Positions 17,252 through 28,092 of a stretch of DNA of 64,000 nucleotides are shown here, piece after piece. Below the pieces are notes generated by a model that worked only from the letters and a program-made list of their open reading frames with translations, was not told the DNA's origin and ran no database searches. The stretch comes from Streptomyces sp. NBC_01216. GTDB lineage: Bacteria > Actinomycetota > Actinomycetes > Streptomycetales > Streptomycetaceae. The stretch covers positions 6,696,001 to 6,760,000 of the forward strand of contig NZ_CP108677.1 in NCBI RefSeq assembly GCF_035994945.1. Reading direction: 5' to 3'. Numbering within the stretch: the first letter of the stretch is position 1; the number at the start of each line of letters is the position of its first letter. The translations under genes and the position numbers were made by a program.

Positions 17252-17554
17252 CCTCGTGTCTCCCGTCCTGGAACGCCGCCTGCCGTGATCATCGAAGCGG
17301 AAAGCTTCCTGGAACCGGCCCCGCTCGTCAAGCCGGGCGGCAAGGACTCGTCAAGTCGCCACACGTGACTGATGGACAGTCAAAAACAGTCTCTGGCCGG
17401 ATACTTGTCATCAGCGATGAAACCCCGCGGCGGGCGCCCGGAGCCCTCTATAGTGATCGCCGATCAACGGCCGGGACGCCCCACCCGGGGGGACTGACCA
17501 CCCCCTCCACCCCACCGAGGACCTCATGTCTCCCATCGCACGCCCGACGACCTG
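17252..17554. other. Divergent promoter region of the polyol operon
   Basis: 303 bases between the FGGY kinase (minus) and the unknown plus-strand gene. Visible: a short palindrome GGAAAGCTTCC near 17301, and a lower-GC patch at 17380-17460 with TATAGT at about 17448. No gene and no clear paired -35/-10 boxes. Confidence 0.5.
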
Positions 17555-18529
17555 ATGGCCGGGAACGGCTTCCGGCCCGTCTACCACCCGGCGGGCCACG
17601 ACCACGCCCTGCGCAACGCCGTACAGGACGTGCGGACCGGACGCTGGGTGTCGATGGCCCGATTACTGGACGAGACGGGCGACTGGGCCTGCTGGACCCA
17701 GCGCACCCAGGTACTCGCGGCGGTGGCCGCCGGCACCGACGTCGTCCAGGCGTGGCGGGCCGAGGAACCGGACAGTGTCGCCGCCACCGTCATGCACACC
17801 CGGGTCGTGGTGGAGCGCGCCGTCCGCGCACACCGGGCCGGACACCCCCGCACCCGCGAGCTGTGGCAGGAGGCGTGGACCGCTTGCCGGTACGCCGCCG
17901 AGGTGACGCCCGCCGACCCCGTGCCGTGGGTCTGCCGGCTCGCCCTCGCCGTACTCGACGAGCGGCAGCGGATGGAGGAACACCGTCTGCGTCCGCCCGC
18001 GCCGATGCTCCCACCCGGACCCTGGGGGCTCCTCACCGAGGTGGAGAAGCGCGACCCGCACAACCGCGAGGCGCACCACCGGATGCTCCAGTTCCTGTAC
18101 GCCCGGCGCTCCGGACCGCTGGCCGAGGCCGTCAACTACGTGCAGTGGGCCGCGGCGTCGGCTCCTCCGGGCTCCGCCCTGCACGCCCTTCCGCTCTACG
18201 TCCGGGTCGAACGCTACCGGCGCGAGCGCGGTCACGAGCGGGCCCTGGACCTGCACTGGGTCGCCGAGGACGCCGTGCGCGACGCCCAGCGGGCGCTGGA
18301 CGCCTGGTTCCTCTTCTGCGCCACCGACGAGGCGTCCCTCCTCGATCTCAACCACCTGGCGCACGCCCTCTTCGGCGCCCTGCGTTTCGCCGACGCGGCC
18401 CGGGTCTTCGAGGCGCTCGGTCCCTACTACACCGTGCTGCCCTGGGCGTACCGGACGCCCCGCCCCGACGACCGGGAGCTCGCCGAGGAAGTCTTCCTGA
18501 GAGCCCGCGGCCGCTGCCTCGACGACTGA
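17555..18529 (+). CDS. Conserved Streptomyces hypothetical protein (TPR-like), TTA codon
   Basis: A 324-residue soluble protein starting MAGNGFRPVYHPAGHDHALR. It is all-helical and rich in W/R, with repeated helix pairs suggesting a tetratricopeptide-like scaffold (ELWQEAWTACRYAAEV, PVPWVCRLALAVLDE, NREAHHRMLQFLYARR). I recognise it as a widespread Streptomyces protein without known function. Codon 37 is TTA (17663-17665), making it a candidate bldA-dependent gene. It lies 63 bases upstream of an APC permease and may share its transcript. Confidence 0.8.
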   Translation: MAGNGFRPVYHPAGHDHALRNAVQDVRTGRWVSMARLLDETGDWACWTQRTQVLAAVAAGTDVVQAWRAEEPDSVAATVMHTRVVVERAVRAHRAGHPRTRELWQEAWTACRYAAEVTPADPVPWVCRLALAVLDERQRMEEHRLRPPAPMLPPGPWGLLTEVEKRDPHNREAHHRMLQFLYARRSGPLAEAVNYVQWAAASAPPGSALHALPLYVRVERYRRERGHERALDLHWVAEDAVRDAQRALDAWFLFCATDEASLLDLNHLAHALFGALRFADAARVFEALGPYYTVLPWAYRTPRPDDRELAEEVFLRARGRCLDD

Positions 18530-18592
18530 ACCGCCCCCGCTCCGCCCTCGATTTCCGCCCCCTTCCCCGCTCCCGCCCCCGGAGGTATTGGC

Positions 18593-20122
18593 ATGTCCCG
18601 CACCGTCCCCGTCGACGCGATACCAGGGGCCGCCGCGGTCCAGGACGAGGAGGCTCGGCTCAGAGAGCTCGGCTACCAGCCCGTCCTCGCCCGCCGGATG
18701 GGCGGCTTCGGCAACTTCGCCATCAGCTTCTCCGTCATCTCGGTCCTCTCCGGCTGCATGACGCTCTACGGCTTCGGCCTCGGCACCGGCGGCCCCGCCG
18801 TCATGATGTGGGGCTGGGCCGGCGTCGGCCTCTTCGTCCTCTGCGTCGGCCTCGCCCTCGCCGAGGTCACCAGCGCCTACCCCACGTCCGGCGCGCTCTA
18901 CTACATGGCCGACCGGCTCGGAGGCCGACGCTGGGGCTGGTACACCGGCTGGCTCAATCTGCTCGGCCTGCTCGGTGCCATCGCGGGAATCGACTACGGC
19001 GCCGCGCTCTTCACCGGAGCCTTCCTCAACCTCCAGTGGGGCATCGTGCCCACAGCGGGTTCCACCTTCGTGATCTTCCTGGTGATCCTGCTGCTGCACG
19101 CCGTGCTCAACCTCTTCGGCGTCCGCCTGGTCAGCGTGCTCAACTCGGTCAGCGTCTGGTGGCACCTCGGCGGCGTCACCGTCATCGTCGGAGCCCTCGC
19201 CTTCATCCCCGACCGTCACCAGTCGGTCGAGTTCGTCTTCACCGAGTTCGTCAACGACACAGGCTGGCACAACCCGTTCTACGTCGCGGCCGTCGGTCTG
19301 CTGCTCGCCCAGTACACCTTCTCCGGCTACGACGCCTCAGCCCACCTCTCCGAGGAGACCTCCAACGCCTCGGTCAGCGCGGCCAAGGGCATCGTCCGCG
19401 CCATCTGGGTCTCCTGGATCGCCGGCTTCGCGCTCCTCGCCGGGCTGACCTTCGCCATCCAGGACTACGCGGGCACGCAGAACAGCGCCACCGGTGTCCC
19501 GCCCGCCCAGATCCTGCTGGATGCGCTCGGCTCCGGCGGCGCCACGGCCCTGCTGCTCGTGGTGATCGTGGCGCAGCTGTTCTGCGGCAACGCCGAGGTC
19601 GCAGCGGCCAGCCGGATGGTGTTCGCCTTCAGCCGGGACAACGCCCTGCCCGGCTCCACCCTCTGGCGCAAGGTCAGCAGTCGGACCCAGACACCGGTGC
19701 CCGCCGTGTGGCTCTCGGTCGGCGTCGCCGCTCTGCTCGCCGTCCCCTCCCTGTACTCCGCCACCGCCTACGGCGCCGTGACGGCGATCAACGTCATCGG
19801 CATCACCCCGGCCTACGCCATCCCGATCTACCTGCGCCTGCGGGCGGGTGAGCGGTTCACCCCCGGACCGTGGAGTCTGGGCCGCTGGAGCAGGCCGATC
19901 GGCTGGACCGCGGTGGGCTGGGTGGCCGTCGTCACCGTGCTCTTCTGCCTCCCGCAGGCGTACCCGGTGACCATCGACTCGATGAACTACGCGGTGATCG
20001 CCCTCGCCGTGGTGCTGATCCTCTCCAGTGTCTGGTGGTACGTCGCCCGCCGCTCGTACGGCACGCCGTCGGCGTACGGCAGCGCGCGCGAGGAGGCGGA
20101 GATCGCCGAGGGGATCGTCTGA
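18593..20122 (+). CDS. APC-superfamily amino acid permease
   Basis: A 509-residue integral membrane transporter with about twelve hydrophobic helices. The N-terminal RMGGFGNFAISFSVISVLSG stretch is typical of the APC amino acid/GABA permease branch, which imports amino acids or amines with protons. GGAGG lies 9 bases before the ATG. It follows the unknown TTA gene and ends at a strong bidirectional hairpin. The substrate is not deducible from sequence. Confidence 0.92.
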   Translation: MSRTVPVDAIPGAAAVQDEEARLRELGYQPVLARRMGGFGNFAISFSVISVLSGCMTLYGFGLGTGGPAVMMWGWAGVGLFVLCVGLALAEVTSAYPTSGALYYMADRLGGRRWGWYTGWLNLLGLLGAIAGIDYGAALFTGAFLNLQWGIVPTAGSTFVIFLVILLLHAVLNLFGVRLVSVLNSVSVWWHLGGVTVIVGALAFIPDRHQSVEFVFTEFVNDTGWHNPFYVAAVGLLLAQYTFSGYDASAHLSEETSNASVSAAKGIVRAIWVSWIAGFALLAGLTFAIQDYAGTQNSATGVPPAQILLDALGSGGATALLLVVIVAQLFCGNAEVAAASRMVFAFSRDNALPGSTLWRKVSSRTQTPVPAVWLSVGVAALLAVPSLYSATAYGAVTAINVIGITPAYAIPIYLRLRAGERFTPGPWSLGRWSRPIGWTAVGWVAVVTVLFCLPQAYPVTIDSMNYAVIALAVVLILSSVWWYVARRSYGTPSAYGSAREEAEIAEGIV

Positions 20123-20163
20123 CGACCGGGGCCCGGGCCCACGGAGGGGCCGGGCGCCCGGCC

Positions 20164-20201
20164 GAGAGCCTGTCGGGTGGCCTTCGGCCGACAGGCTCTC
20201 A
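20164..20201. terminator. Hairpin mini-copy F of the dispersed element, bidirectional terminator
   Basis: GAGAGCCTGTCGG and CCGACAGGCTCTC form a perfect 13-base stem around a GGCC-TTC-GGCC tip. It sits between the convergent permease and GntR genes. On the minus strand its first bases, TGA, are the GntR stop codon. Both the sequence and the overlap match the ends of the dispersed ~170-base element. Confidence 0.8.
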
Positions 20202-20951
20202 GGCCGAGAACTCGTAGGTCCAGGCCGCGGCGTGCGCCGCGAAGTCGATGTCCGTGATCTCCAGGGCATGCCCGTGCTGGTCGCTCACCACCCGGTGGAC
20301 GACCAGTCGAACAGCGCCGGGACCCACGCCGGTGGAGGGTCCCGGGGGTACCGCGATCGACTCCCGCCGGGTCAGCCGGAGACCCGCCTCGTGCATCCAG
20401 TGGTAGAGGAGCCGCAGGTCGGGCTGTTGCGTGGCGCCGGTGACCCGCCGGTACCGGCCGAGCTGGGGGATCTCCTTGAGGGCCGCACGGGAGAACCACG
20501 AGACCGAGCGCTGCAGTGGTGCCCCGTTCCGGCCGAGCACCACATGGCGGTGGACGAGGGTGGCTTCGCCCGGGGCCAGCCCCAGCCGGCTCGCGGGCGC
20601 GCCCGGCGGGACCTCCCAGGCGAGCGTGGCCCGCACCAGGGCGTGGGCCGCCTCCGTCCCGCCCGGAAAGCTCTGTCGACGCGCCGTCAGAACCGGTGTG
20701 GAAGAGGGGCTTTCCGCCCCCGCCGCGAAGGTGCCCCGGCGGTCGGTCACCACGAGCCCCTCCTCGCGCAGCAGCTGCAGGGCGCTGCGCACGGTCTGCC
20801 GGTTCACGCGGTAGCGATGGGCGAGGGAACGCTCGGACGGCAGACGGCCGCCGGGGGGAACGTGCCGCCCCGCGAGGTCGTCGCGCAAGGCGGCGGCGAC
20901 CCGGAGGTAGAGCGGAACCGTCGCCATCGGGGCGGGATCGGGTTCGGCCAT
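20199..20951 (-). CDS. GntR-family (UTRA-type) transcriptional regulator
   Basis: A 250-residue repressor-type regulator. The N-terminal winged helix (LPSERSLAHRYRVNRQTVRSALQLLREEGLV) is of the GntR type and is followed by an effector-binding region of HutC/UTRA character ending ITDIDFAAHAAAWTYEF. It is divergent from the DUF2252 gene. The shared region carries TGATCA palindromes and a DasR-like site. It probably binds a sugar phosphate or similar ligand. Its stop codon is embedded in the repeat hairpin. Confidence 0.88.
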   Translation of the reverse strand: MAEPDPAPMATVPLYLRVAAALRDDLAGRHVPPGGRLPSERSLAHRYRVNRQTVRSALQLLREEGLVVTDRRGTFAAGAESPSSTPVLTARRQSFPGGTEAAHALVRATLAWEVPPGAPASRLGLAPGEATLVHRHVVLGRNGAPLQRSVSWFSRAALKEIPQLGRYRRVTGATQQPDLRLLYHWMHEAGLRLTRRESIAVPPGPSTGVGPGAVRLVVHRVVSDQHGHALEITDIDFAAHAAAWTYEFSA

Positions 20952-21005
20952 GATCAGACCCTCTCTGTTTGCTCAGCGTGATCACATGAGTCGCGGGGGT
21001 GATCA
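20951..21005. promoter_or_regulatory. Three TGATCA palindromes upstream of the GntR gene
   Basis: TGATCA occurs at 20951-20956 (at the GntR start), 20979-20984 (extended to GTGATCAC) and 21000-21005. Spacing is about 28 and 21 bases. Three palindromes so close in GC-rich DNA suggest operator half-sites, possibly for autoregulation. Confidence 0.4.
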
Positions 21006-21014
21006 ATTCCTATC

Positions 21015-21030
21015 ATTGGTCTAAACCACT
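21015..21030. promoter_or_regulatory. DasR/GntR-type operator (dre-like)
   Basis: ATTGGTCTAAACCACT closely follows the known DasR-responsive consensus ACTGGTCTAGACCACT. It lies between the divergent GntR regulator and DUF2252 genes. It may be the operator of the adjacent GntR protein or a true DasR target linking the locus to N-acetylglucosamine sensing. Confidence 0.6.
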
Positions 21031-21126
21031 CGGGAAGGGGGGTCGGCCGAGAGTGGCCGAAACCCGCGACCGAGCTTCTAATGAGTGGCGAATGGTGGCG
21101 GCGACGACGGAGGCGGGTGATACCGG

Positions 21127-22464
21127 ATGACCACACCGTCGGAGCGGGCCGCGATCGGCCGGGAGGCCCGCAAGAGCGTGCCCCGCTCCTCACACGGCCG
21201 CTGGATACCGTCCTCGCAGCGCCCCGACCCGCTGACCGTCCTGGAGCGGCAGTACGTCGACCGTCTGGCCGAACTCGCACCCGTCCGCTACGGCAGGTTG
21301 GCCGCGTCACCCTTCGCCTTCCTCCGCGGCGCCGCCGCCGTCATGGCCGCGGACCTCGCCGCGCAGCCCCACACCGCCCTGACCGTGCAACTCTGCGGAG
21401 ACGCGCACCTGCTCAACTTCGGCATTCACGCCTCACCCGAACGGACCCTCCTCTTCGATGTGGAGGACTTCGACGAGACGCTCCCCGGGCCCTTCGAATG
21501 GGACGTCAAACGACTCGCCGCGAGCGCCGCCGTCGCCACCCTCCACAGCGGCGGCACGAAGGCCAAGGCACACCTCGCCGCGCTGGCCGCCGCCTCCTCG
21601 TACCGCACCGCCATGCGCCGGCTGGCCGGACTCGGCGAACTCGCCGCCTGGTACGAGCGCATCGACGCCGGGAACCTCGCACCGTTCACCCACGACGGCG
21701 GCGCCCACGCCCGGCGCCGCCACGTCCACGCCCGCCGCCGCACCGGCCTCCGGACTCTCGCCGAACTCACCACGACGGACGAGTCCGGTGCCCGGCACCT
21801 CGTCGACGATCCGCCGCTCCTCGAACGGACCGGTGACCTCGACCGGGTCACCCTCGGCAAGGTCTTCAGCGACTACCGCAGCTCCCTCGCCGAGGAACGC
21901 CGGGTGCTGCTCGACCGCTACCGCTTCCTCGACGCGGCCCGCGAGGCCGTGGGCGTGGGCCACGTCGGCACCCGCCGTTATGTCCTGCTGCTCCAGGGTC
22001 GTGACCGGGACGATCCGCTGATCCTCCAGGTCAGGGAGGCCGGCCGGTCCGTCCTGGAGGCGTACCTGCCGCCGAGCGCCCACGCGCACCACGGACGCCG
22101 CGTCGTCGCGGGACAGCGGCTCGTCCAGGCAGCCGGTGACATCTTCCTGGGCTGGATGACCGGTCCGGAACAGCGCCACTTCTACTGGCGCCGACTGCGT
22201 GACACGAAGAACCCAGTGGACGTCGAGGCCCTGTCCCCGTCCCGACTGCGCGCCTACGCGCGGCTGTGCGGCCACGCTCTGGCGCGTGCCCACGCGCGCT
22301 CCGGCGACCGGATAGCCATCGCCGGCTACCTCGGCTCCTCGGACGTCTTCGACCGGGCGGTCGCCGAGTTCGCGATCCGGTACGCCGGCCAGAACGCCGA
22401 CGACCACGCCGAGTTGAGCGCCGCGATCGCGGCCGGGGTGATCGTGGCGGCGCCGGGTGTCTGA
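21127..22464 (+). CDS. DUF2252 family protein
   Basis: A 445-residue soluble protein of the DUF2252 family, which has a kinase/aminoglycoside-phosphotransferase-like fold. Characteristic pieces are CGDAHLLNFGIHASPERTLL followed by FDVEDFDETLPGPFEWDVKR, and the C-terminal RLCGHALARAHARSGD. The biochemical role is unknown. The ATG at 21127 follows GCGGGTG-type weak spacing. A DasR-like site 100 bases upstream suggests control by the divergent GntR regulator. Its stop is followed at once by repeat copy B. Confidence 0.88.
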   Translation: MTTPSERAAIGREARKSVPRSSHGRWIPSSQRPDPLTVLERQYVDRLAELAPVRYGRLAASPFAFLRGAAAVMAADLAAQPHTALTVQLCGDAHLLNFGIHASPERTLLFDVEDFDETLPGPFEWDVKRLAASAAVATLHSGGTKAKAHLAALAAASSYRTAMRRLAGLGELAAWYERIDAGNLAPFTHDGGAHARRRHVHARRRTGLRTLAELTTTDESGARHLVDDPPLLERTGDLDRVTLGKVFSDYRSSLAEERRVLLDRYRFLDAAREAVGVGHVGTRRYVLLLQGRDRDDPLILQVREAGRSVLEAYLPPSAHAHHGRRVVAGQRLVQAAGDIFLGWMTGPEQRHFYWRRLRDTKNPVDVEALSPSRLRAYARLCGHALARAHARSGDRIAIAGYLGSSDVFDRAVAEFAIRYAGQNADDHAELSAAIAAGVIVAAPGV

Positions 22465-22465
22465 C

Positions 22466-22648
22466 GAGCCTGTCGGGTGGCCTCTGACCGGGCGGTCACG
22501 CCCTGGCACGCACGCTGCCGGTGTTGCCGGGATGCCCCGGCAGCTCCGCTACGGTGACCTCCCGGCGCCTTGGAGTCGCACGCACCAGGCCGCGTCCGCC
22601 TGTCGGTCGAAGGCCACCCGACAGGCCCGCAGCGCCTGTCGGGTGGCC
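22466..22648. repeat. Dispersed palindromic element, copy B plus an extra left end
   Basis: A full copy (GAGCCTGTCGGGTGGCC ... GGCCACCCGACAGGC, 22466-22626) with the internal hairpin retained though its bases differ from copies A and D. A second left end (GCGCCTGTCGGGTGGCC) follows at 22632-22648. It starts two bases after the DUF2252 stop. Confidence 0.88.
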
Positions 22649-22702
22649 GGCGGGGCGAGGCGGGATCTCGCGGCAGGGCGGGTGCGGAGCGGGGATCGGC
22701 TC

Positions 22703-22750
22703 GGGTACGTGGCGGGGCGGCCGGGTACGTGGCGGGGCGGCCGGGTACGC
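22703..22750. repeat. Tandem 20-base repeat
   Basis: GGGTACGTGGCGGGGCGGCC is present twice back to back (22703-22722, 22723-22742) and starts a third time. It lies between repeat copy B and the end of the FAD oxidoreductase gene. There are no spacers, so it is not a CRISPR. Confidence 0.8.
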
Positions 22751-22775
22751 GCGGACCCGGTCCCGGTCAGCGCGC

Positions 22776-24167
22776 CTACGGCTCCTCGCGCCGCAGCGGC
22801 GGCTCCGCCGGTGTCCGCCCCACCGGGCCGAACAGCACGGCCCGCGCCACGGCGGGGGCGAACAGCGACGACATCGGTGCCGTGAGGGTGAGGACGGAAC
22901 GGAAGGCCGATCCGACCACCGGGTCTCCCGGGTACCGCTGCTGAAGGCGGCGCAGATACCAGCCCACGGGCCTGTCCACCGCGCGCGAGCCGGCGGCGTT
23001 GCCGGTCGCCCCCGGCATCTTCCGGTCCGCGCCCGCGGAGATGTCCCAAGCCTGTCGCGACGCGGCGAGCAGTGCCTTCTGGACGGTCCGGGTGGTCGCC
23101 GTGCGGCGCCGGTCGCCGAGCGCGCGGCGCAGCGCGACGGCGCACAGCGCGGCCACCGTCATGCCCTGACCGTAGATCGGATTGAAGGCGCAGAGCGCGT
23201 CACCGGTGGCGAGGAATCCCGCTGGGCGCCGGCCGGGCAGGTCGTACCGGCGGCGTACGTTGGAGGTCCGGCGGAAGCCGAAGACGGCGGAGTCCGGCTG
23301 GGCCTTCGCCATCCACTCGCTGACCAGCGGATGCGGAAGCCGCTTCGCGAACTCCTCGAAACCGGCCTCGTCCGAGGGCGGCACGTCCTCGCGTAGCCCG
23401 GACAGGGTCACCAGATGGCGACCTTCGCCGACGGGAGTGACGACGGCGCCGTAGATCTGCCGGGGATGGGGCACGATGTTGACGCCGAGCGCGTCCGTCG
23501 TGCCGTCCGCCGCGCCTCGGTAGACGCGGGTCGCGTAGCCGAGACCGGTGTCGATGGTCTCCTCGTGCGGTGCCTCCGCGCCGATCGCGGCGAGCCAGTC
23601 CGGGGCACGGGTGCCGCGCCCGGCGGCGTCGACCACCAGGTCGGCCTCCAGGCGCCGGGGCTCCCGGGCGGCGTCGGCACCCCGCTCGCGCCAGAGCACT
23701 CCGCGCACGCGCGCGGAGTCGCCGATCAGACCGACCGTCTCGGCGCCCTCGACCATCTCGATGCGCGGATCGGCGAGCACCCGGCGGCGCACCAGCCATT
23801 CGAGCTGTGCGCGGGGGCCGGTGTACAGCGAGGTCGAGGACGCGGTGCGGCGGAACCACCGGCCGTCCTGGAGCTGAAGCATGTCCTCGGGCATGCCCAC
23901 CTGAGGGCTGCCGAGGCCGGCCAGTTCGGTGGTGAATCCCGGCAGCAGCTCGTCCAGTGCCCGCTGTCCGCCCGCCAGCAGGACGTGGGTGTGACGGCCC
24001 TGCGGAACGCCCGGCCGCGGGTCCGGGCCCTCCGGGAGGCGGTCGCGCTCGACGACCGTGACCCTCTCCGCGTGTTCGCTCAGCACCCGCGCGGCCAGCA
24101 GGCCCGCGAGACTTCCCCCGATCACCACCGCGTGACGCGTCGCACGATGCCCCAAGTCGTCGGCCAT
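22776..24167 (-). CDS. FAD-dependent monooxygenase/oxidoreductase
   Basis: A ~463-residue flavoprotein with the N-terminal FAD fold HAVVIGGSLAGLLAARVL, a middle DG-type motif (LVVDAAGRGTRAPDWL) and the FAD-ribityl motif ATGDALCAFNPIYGQG, as in aromatic hydroxylases and halogenase-like oxidoreductases. The GD and DG motifs place it with group A flavin monooxygenases of secondary metabolism or detoxification. Start ATG 24167 is preceded by GAAAGGG; an upstream ATG at 24212 lacks support. The PadR gene lies 100 bases upstream on the same strand and may regulate it. Confidence 0.88.
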   Translation of the reverse strand: MADDLGHRATRHAVVIGGSLAGLLAARVLSEHAERVTVVERDRLPEGPDPRPGVPQGRHTHVLLAGGQRALDELLPGFTTELAGLGSPQVGMPEDMLQLQDGRWFRRTASSTSLYTGPRAQLEWLVRRRVLADPRIEMVEGAETVGLIGDSARVRGVLWRERGADAAREPRRLEADLVVDAAGRGTRAPDWLAAIGAEAPHEETIDTGLGYATRVYRGAADGTTDALGVNIVPHPRQIYGAVVTPVGEGRHLVTLSGLREDVPPSDEAGFEEFAKRLPHPLVSEWMAKAQPDSAVFGFRRTSNVRRRYDLPGRRPAGFLATGDALCAFNPIYGQGMTVAALCAVALRRALGDRRRTATTRTVQKALLAASRQAWDISAGADRKMPGATGNAAGSRAVDRPVGWYLRRLQQRYPGDPVVGSAFRSVLTLTAPMSSLFAPAVARAVLFGPVGRTPAEPPLRREEP

Positions 24168-24266
24168 GCCCGCCCTTTCCTGTCGTGGATCTCCTCGTCG
24201 TCCAGTATCCACACCCGGCCCCGCGCGGGCCTCGGGATCGCGCCGGGCGGCGGGTCCGCGCGCGCC

Positions 24267-24800
24267 CTACGCGGGCAGCTCGTCCAGGGCGTGTGTCAGC
24301 CATTCGACCCAGAACCGCTCCAGGTCGATCCCGCCCCGCAGCACGAGGTGTCGCAGCCGGTCCGGCGCGCTCTCCCGGCGCGACGCCGGGAAGTCCCGCT
24401 CCTCGATGTCCCGGTACTCCGCCAACTGGCGGCGGTGCAGTTCGAGATGGCGCTCCAGCTCGGCCCGCATGCCGGTCGCGCCCACCACGCCCGCCGCCCG
24501 CATACGCAGCAGCAGCGCCGACCGCAGCGGTTTCGGGTCCTCGGTCCGGGCCACCCAGGCCGTCAGTTCGTCCCGCCCGGCGGGCAGGACCTCGTACTCC
24601 TTCTTCTGCCCCCGCGCCGGCACCGGGGACGGCAGGGCGCGGATGTGGCCCGCCTGTTCCAGCCGGCCCAGCTCGCGGTAGATCTGCTGGTGCGTGGCCG
24701 ACCAGAAGTAGCCGATCGACTTGTCGAAACGGCGCGTCAGTTCGAGTCCCGAGGAGGGCTTCTCGAGCAGCGCGGTCAGGATCGCGTGCGGGAGGGACAT
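24267..24800 (-). CDS. PadR-family transcriptional regulator
   Basis: A 177-residue regulator. The N-terminal PadR winged helix reads LPHAILTALLEKPSSGLELT with TRRFDKSIGYFWSATHQQIY and LEQAGHI. The C-terminal Vir/AsIR-like helical domain handles dimerisation. PadR proteins usually repress phenolic or multidrug-response genes and release on ligand binding. Its position just upstream of the flavin monooxygenase on the same strand suggests a detoxification pair. Confidence 0.92.
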   Translation of the reverse strand: MSLPHAILTALLEKPSSGLELTRRFDKSIGYFWSATHQQIYRELGRLEQAGHIRALPSPVPARGQKKEYEVLPAGRDELTAWVARTEDPKPLRSALLLRMRAAGVVGATGMRAELERHLELHRRQLAEYRDIEERDFPASRRESAPDRLRHLVLRGGIDLERFWVEWLTHALDELPA

Positions 24801-24909
24801 GGGCGCATCCTAGGTTCGCGGGCCGGCCGCGGTGGTGCGGGGGCGGGGCGGCCGGCCGCCCGGTGGGCGAGGGGCCGGACCGCCCAGCGCGGGCGGCCCG
24901 GTCCGCGCG

Positions 24910-27243
<2,334 letters not shown>

Positions 27244-28092
27244 CTACGCCCGCCCCGGCACCTCCGACCAGATGTCCAGCTCCTCAGCCGTCCGGGGGCC
27301 TTCCACGCCCGGTGGGAGCAGGCCGTGGCCGCGCAGCAGCCGGGTCACCGCCATTCCCCAGGGCCGGCGCAGCCGGGCCGCGGCGAGCAGGGCGTCGTCC
27401 GCGAGCAGCTCGGCGATCGGCCCGGTGCGCAGGCCCTGGGGCGCGAGTACCGCGGCGTCGTCCGCCCAGCGCAGGGCCAGGTCCACGTCGTGCGTCGCCA
27501 TCACCACCGTCGTGCCGGAGTCCCGCAGCCTGGCCAGCACCTCCAGCAGACGCTCCTGGCCGTGCGGATCGAGCCCGGCCGTCGGCTCGTCCATGATCAG
27601 TACGCGCGGTCGCATCGCGACGGCTCCCGCGATGGCCGCCCGCTTGCGCTGGCCGTAGGACAGCAGGTGGGTCGGCCGGTCCTCCAGGGAGACGATGTCC
27701 AGGGCCTCCAGCGCCTCGCGGGTGCGGAGCCGTACCTCCTCCTCCGGCAGGCCCAGGTTCATCGGCCCGAAGGACACGTCCTGCCCGACCGAGGCCGCGA
27801 AGAGCTGGTCGTCCGGGTCCTGGACGACCAGCTGTACGGTCGTCCGCAGCCGGGTGAGGCCCTTGCGGTCGTACGTCACCTCCGTCCCGTCCAGCAGCAG
27901 CCTGCCGCTGCCGGGCCGCAGCCCGCCGCTCAGCAGCCTCATCAGGGTGGTCTTGCCGCTTCCGTTGCGGCCCAGAAGCGCGGTGGCCCGGCCCTCGGGC
28001 ACCGCGAAGCGGATACCGTCGAGCACGGCGGGCCCGTCCTGGTAGGCGAAACCCGCCTCCACCAGCTCGACGACAGTGGACCGAGTACTCAC
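27244..28092 (-). CDS. cbiO: Cobalt ECF transporter ATPase CbiO
   Basis: A ~282-residue ATP-binding subunit of a cobalt energy-coupling transporter. Walker A is GRNGSGKTT, the Q-loop region QLVVQDPDDQLFAASV is typical of ECF ATPases, the signature is LSYGQRKRAAIA and Walker B VLIMDEP. Start GTG 28092 overlaps the cbiQ stop (GTGA). It is last in the cbiM-cbiN-cbiQ-cbiO operon read leftward and so falls under the cobalamin riboswitch at 29950-30125. Confidence 0.94.
   Translation of the reverse strand: MSTRSTVVELVEAGFAYQDGPAVLDGIRFAVPEGRATALLGRNGSGKTTLMRLLSGGLRPGSGRLLLDGTEVTYDRKGLTRLRTTVQLVVQDPDDQLFAASVGQDVSFGPMNLGLPEEEVRLRTREALEALDIVSLEDRPTHLLSYGQRKRAAIAGAVAMRPRVLIMDEPTAGLDPHGQERLLEVLARLRDSGTTVVMATHDVDLALRWADDAAVLAPQGLRTGPIAELLADDALLAAARLRRPWGMAVTRLLRGHGLLPPGVEGPRTAEELDIWSEVPGRA

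Noticed and set aside
20199..20951. Identification of the GntR regulator as DasR itself
   Set aside because: The adjacent DasR-like site is suggestive, but the protein's helix-turn-helix and effector region do not match the DasR sequence I know.
22703..22750. Possible CRISPR array
   Set aside because: Repeats are directly adjacent without spacers and only 2.4 units long; no cas genes nearby.
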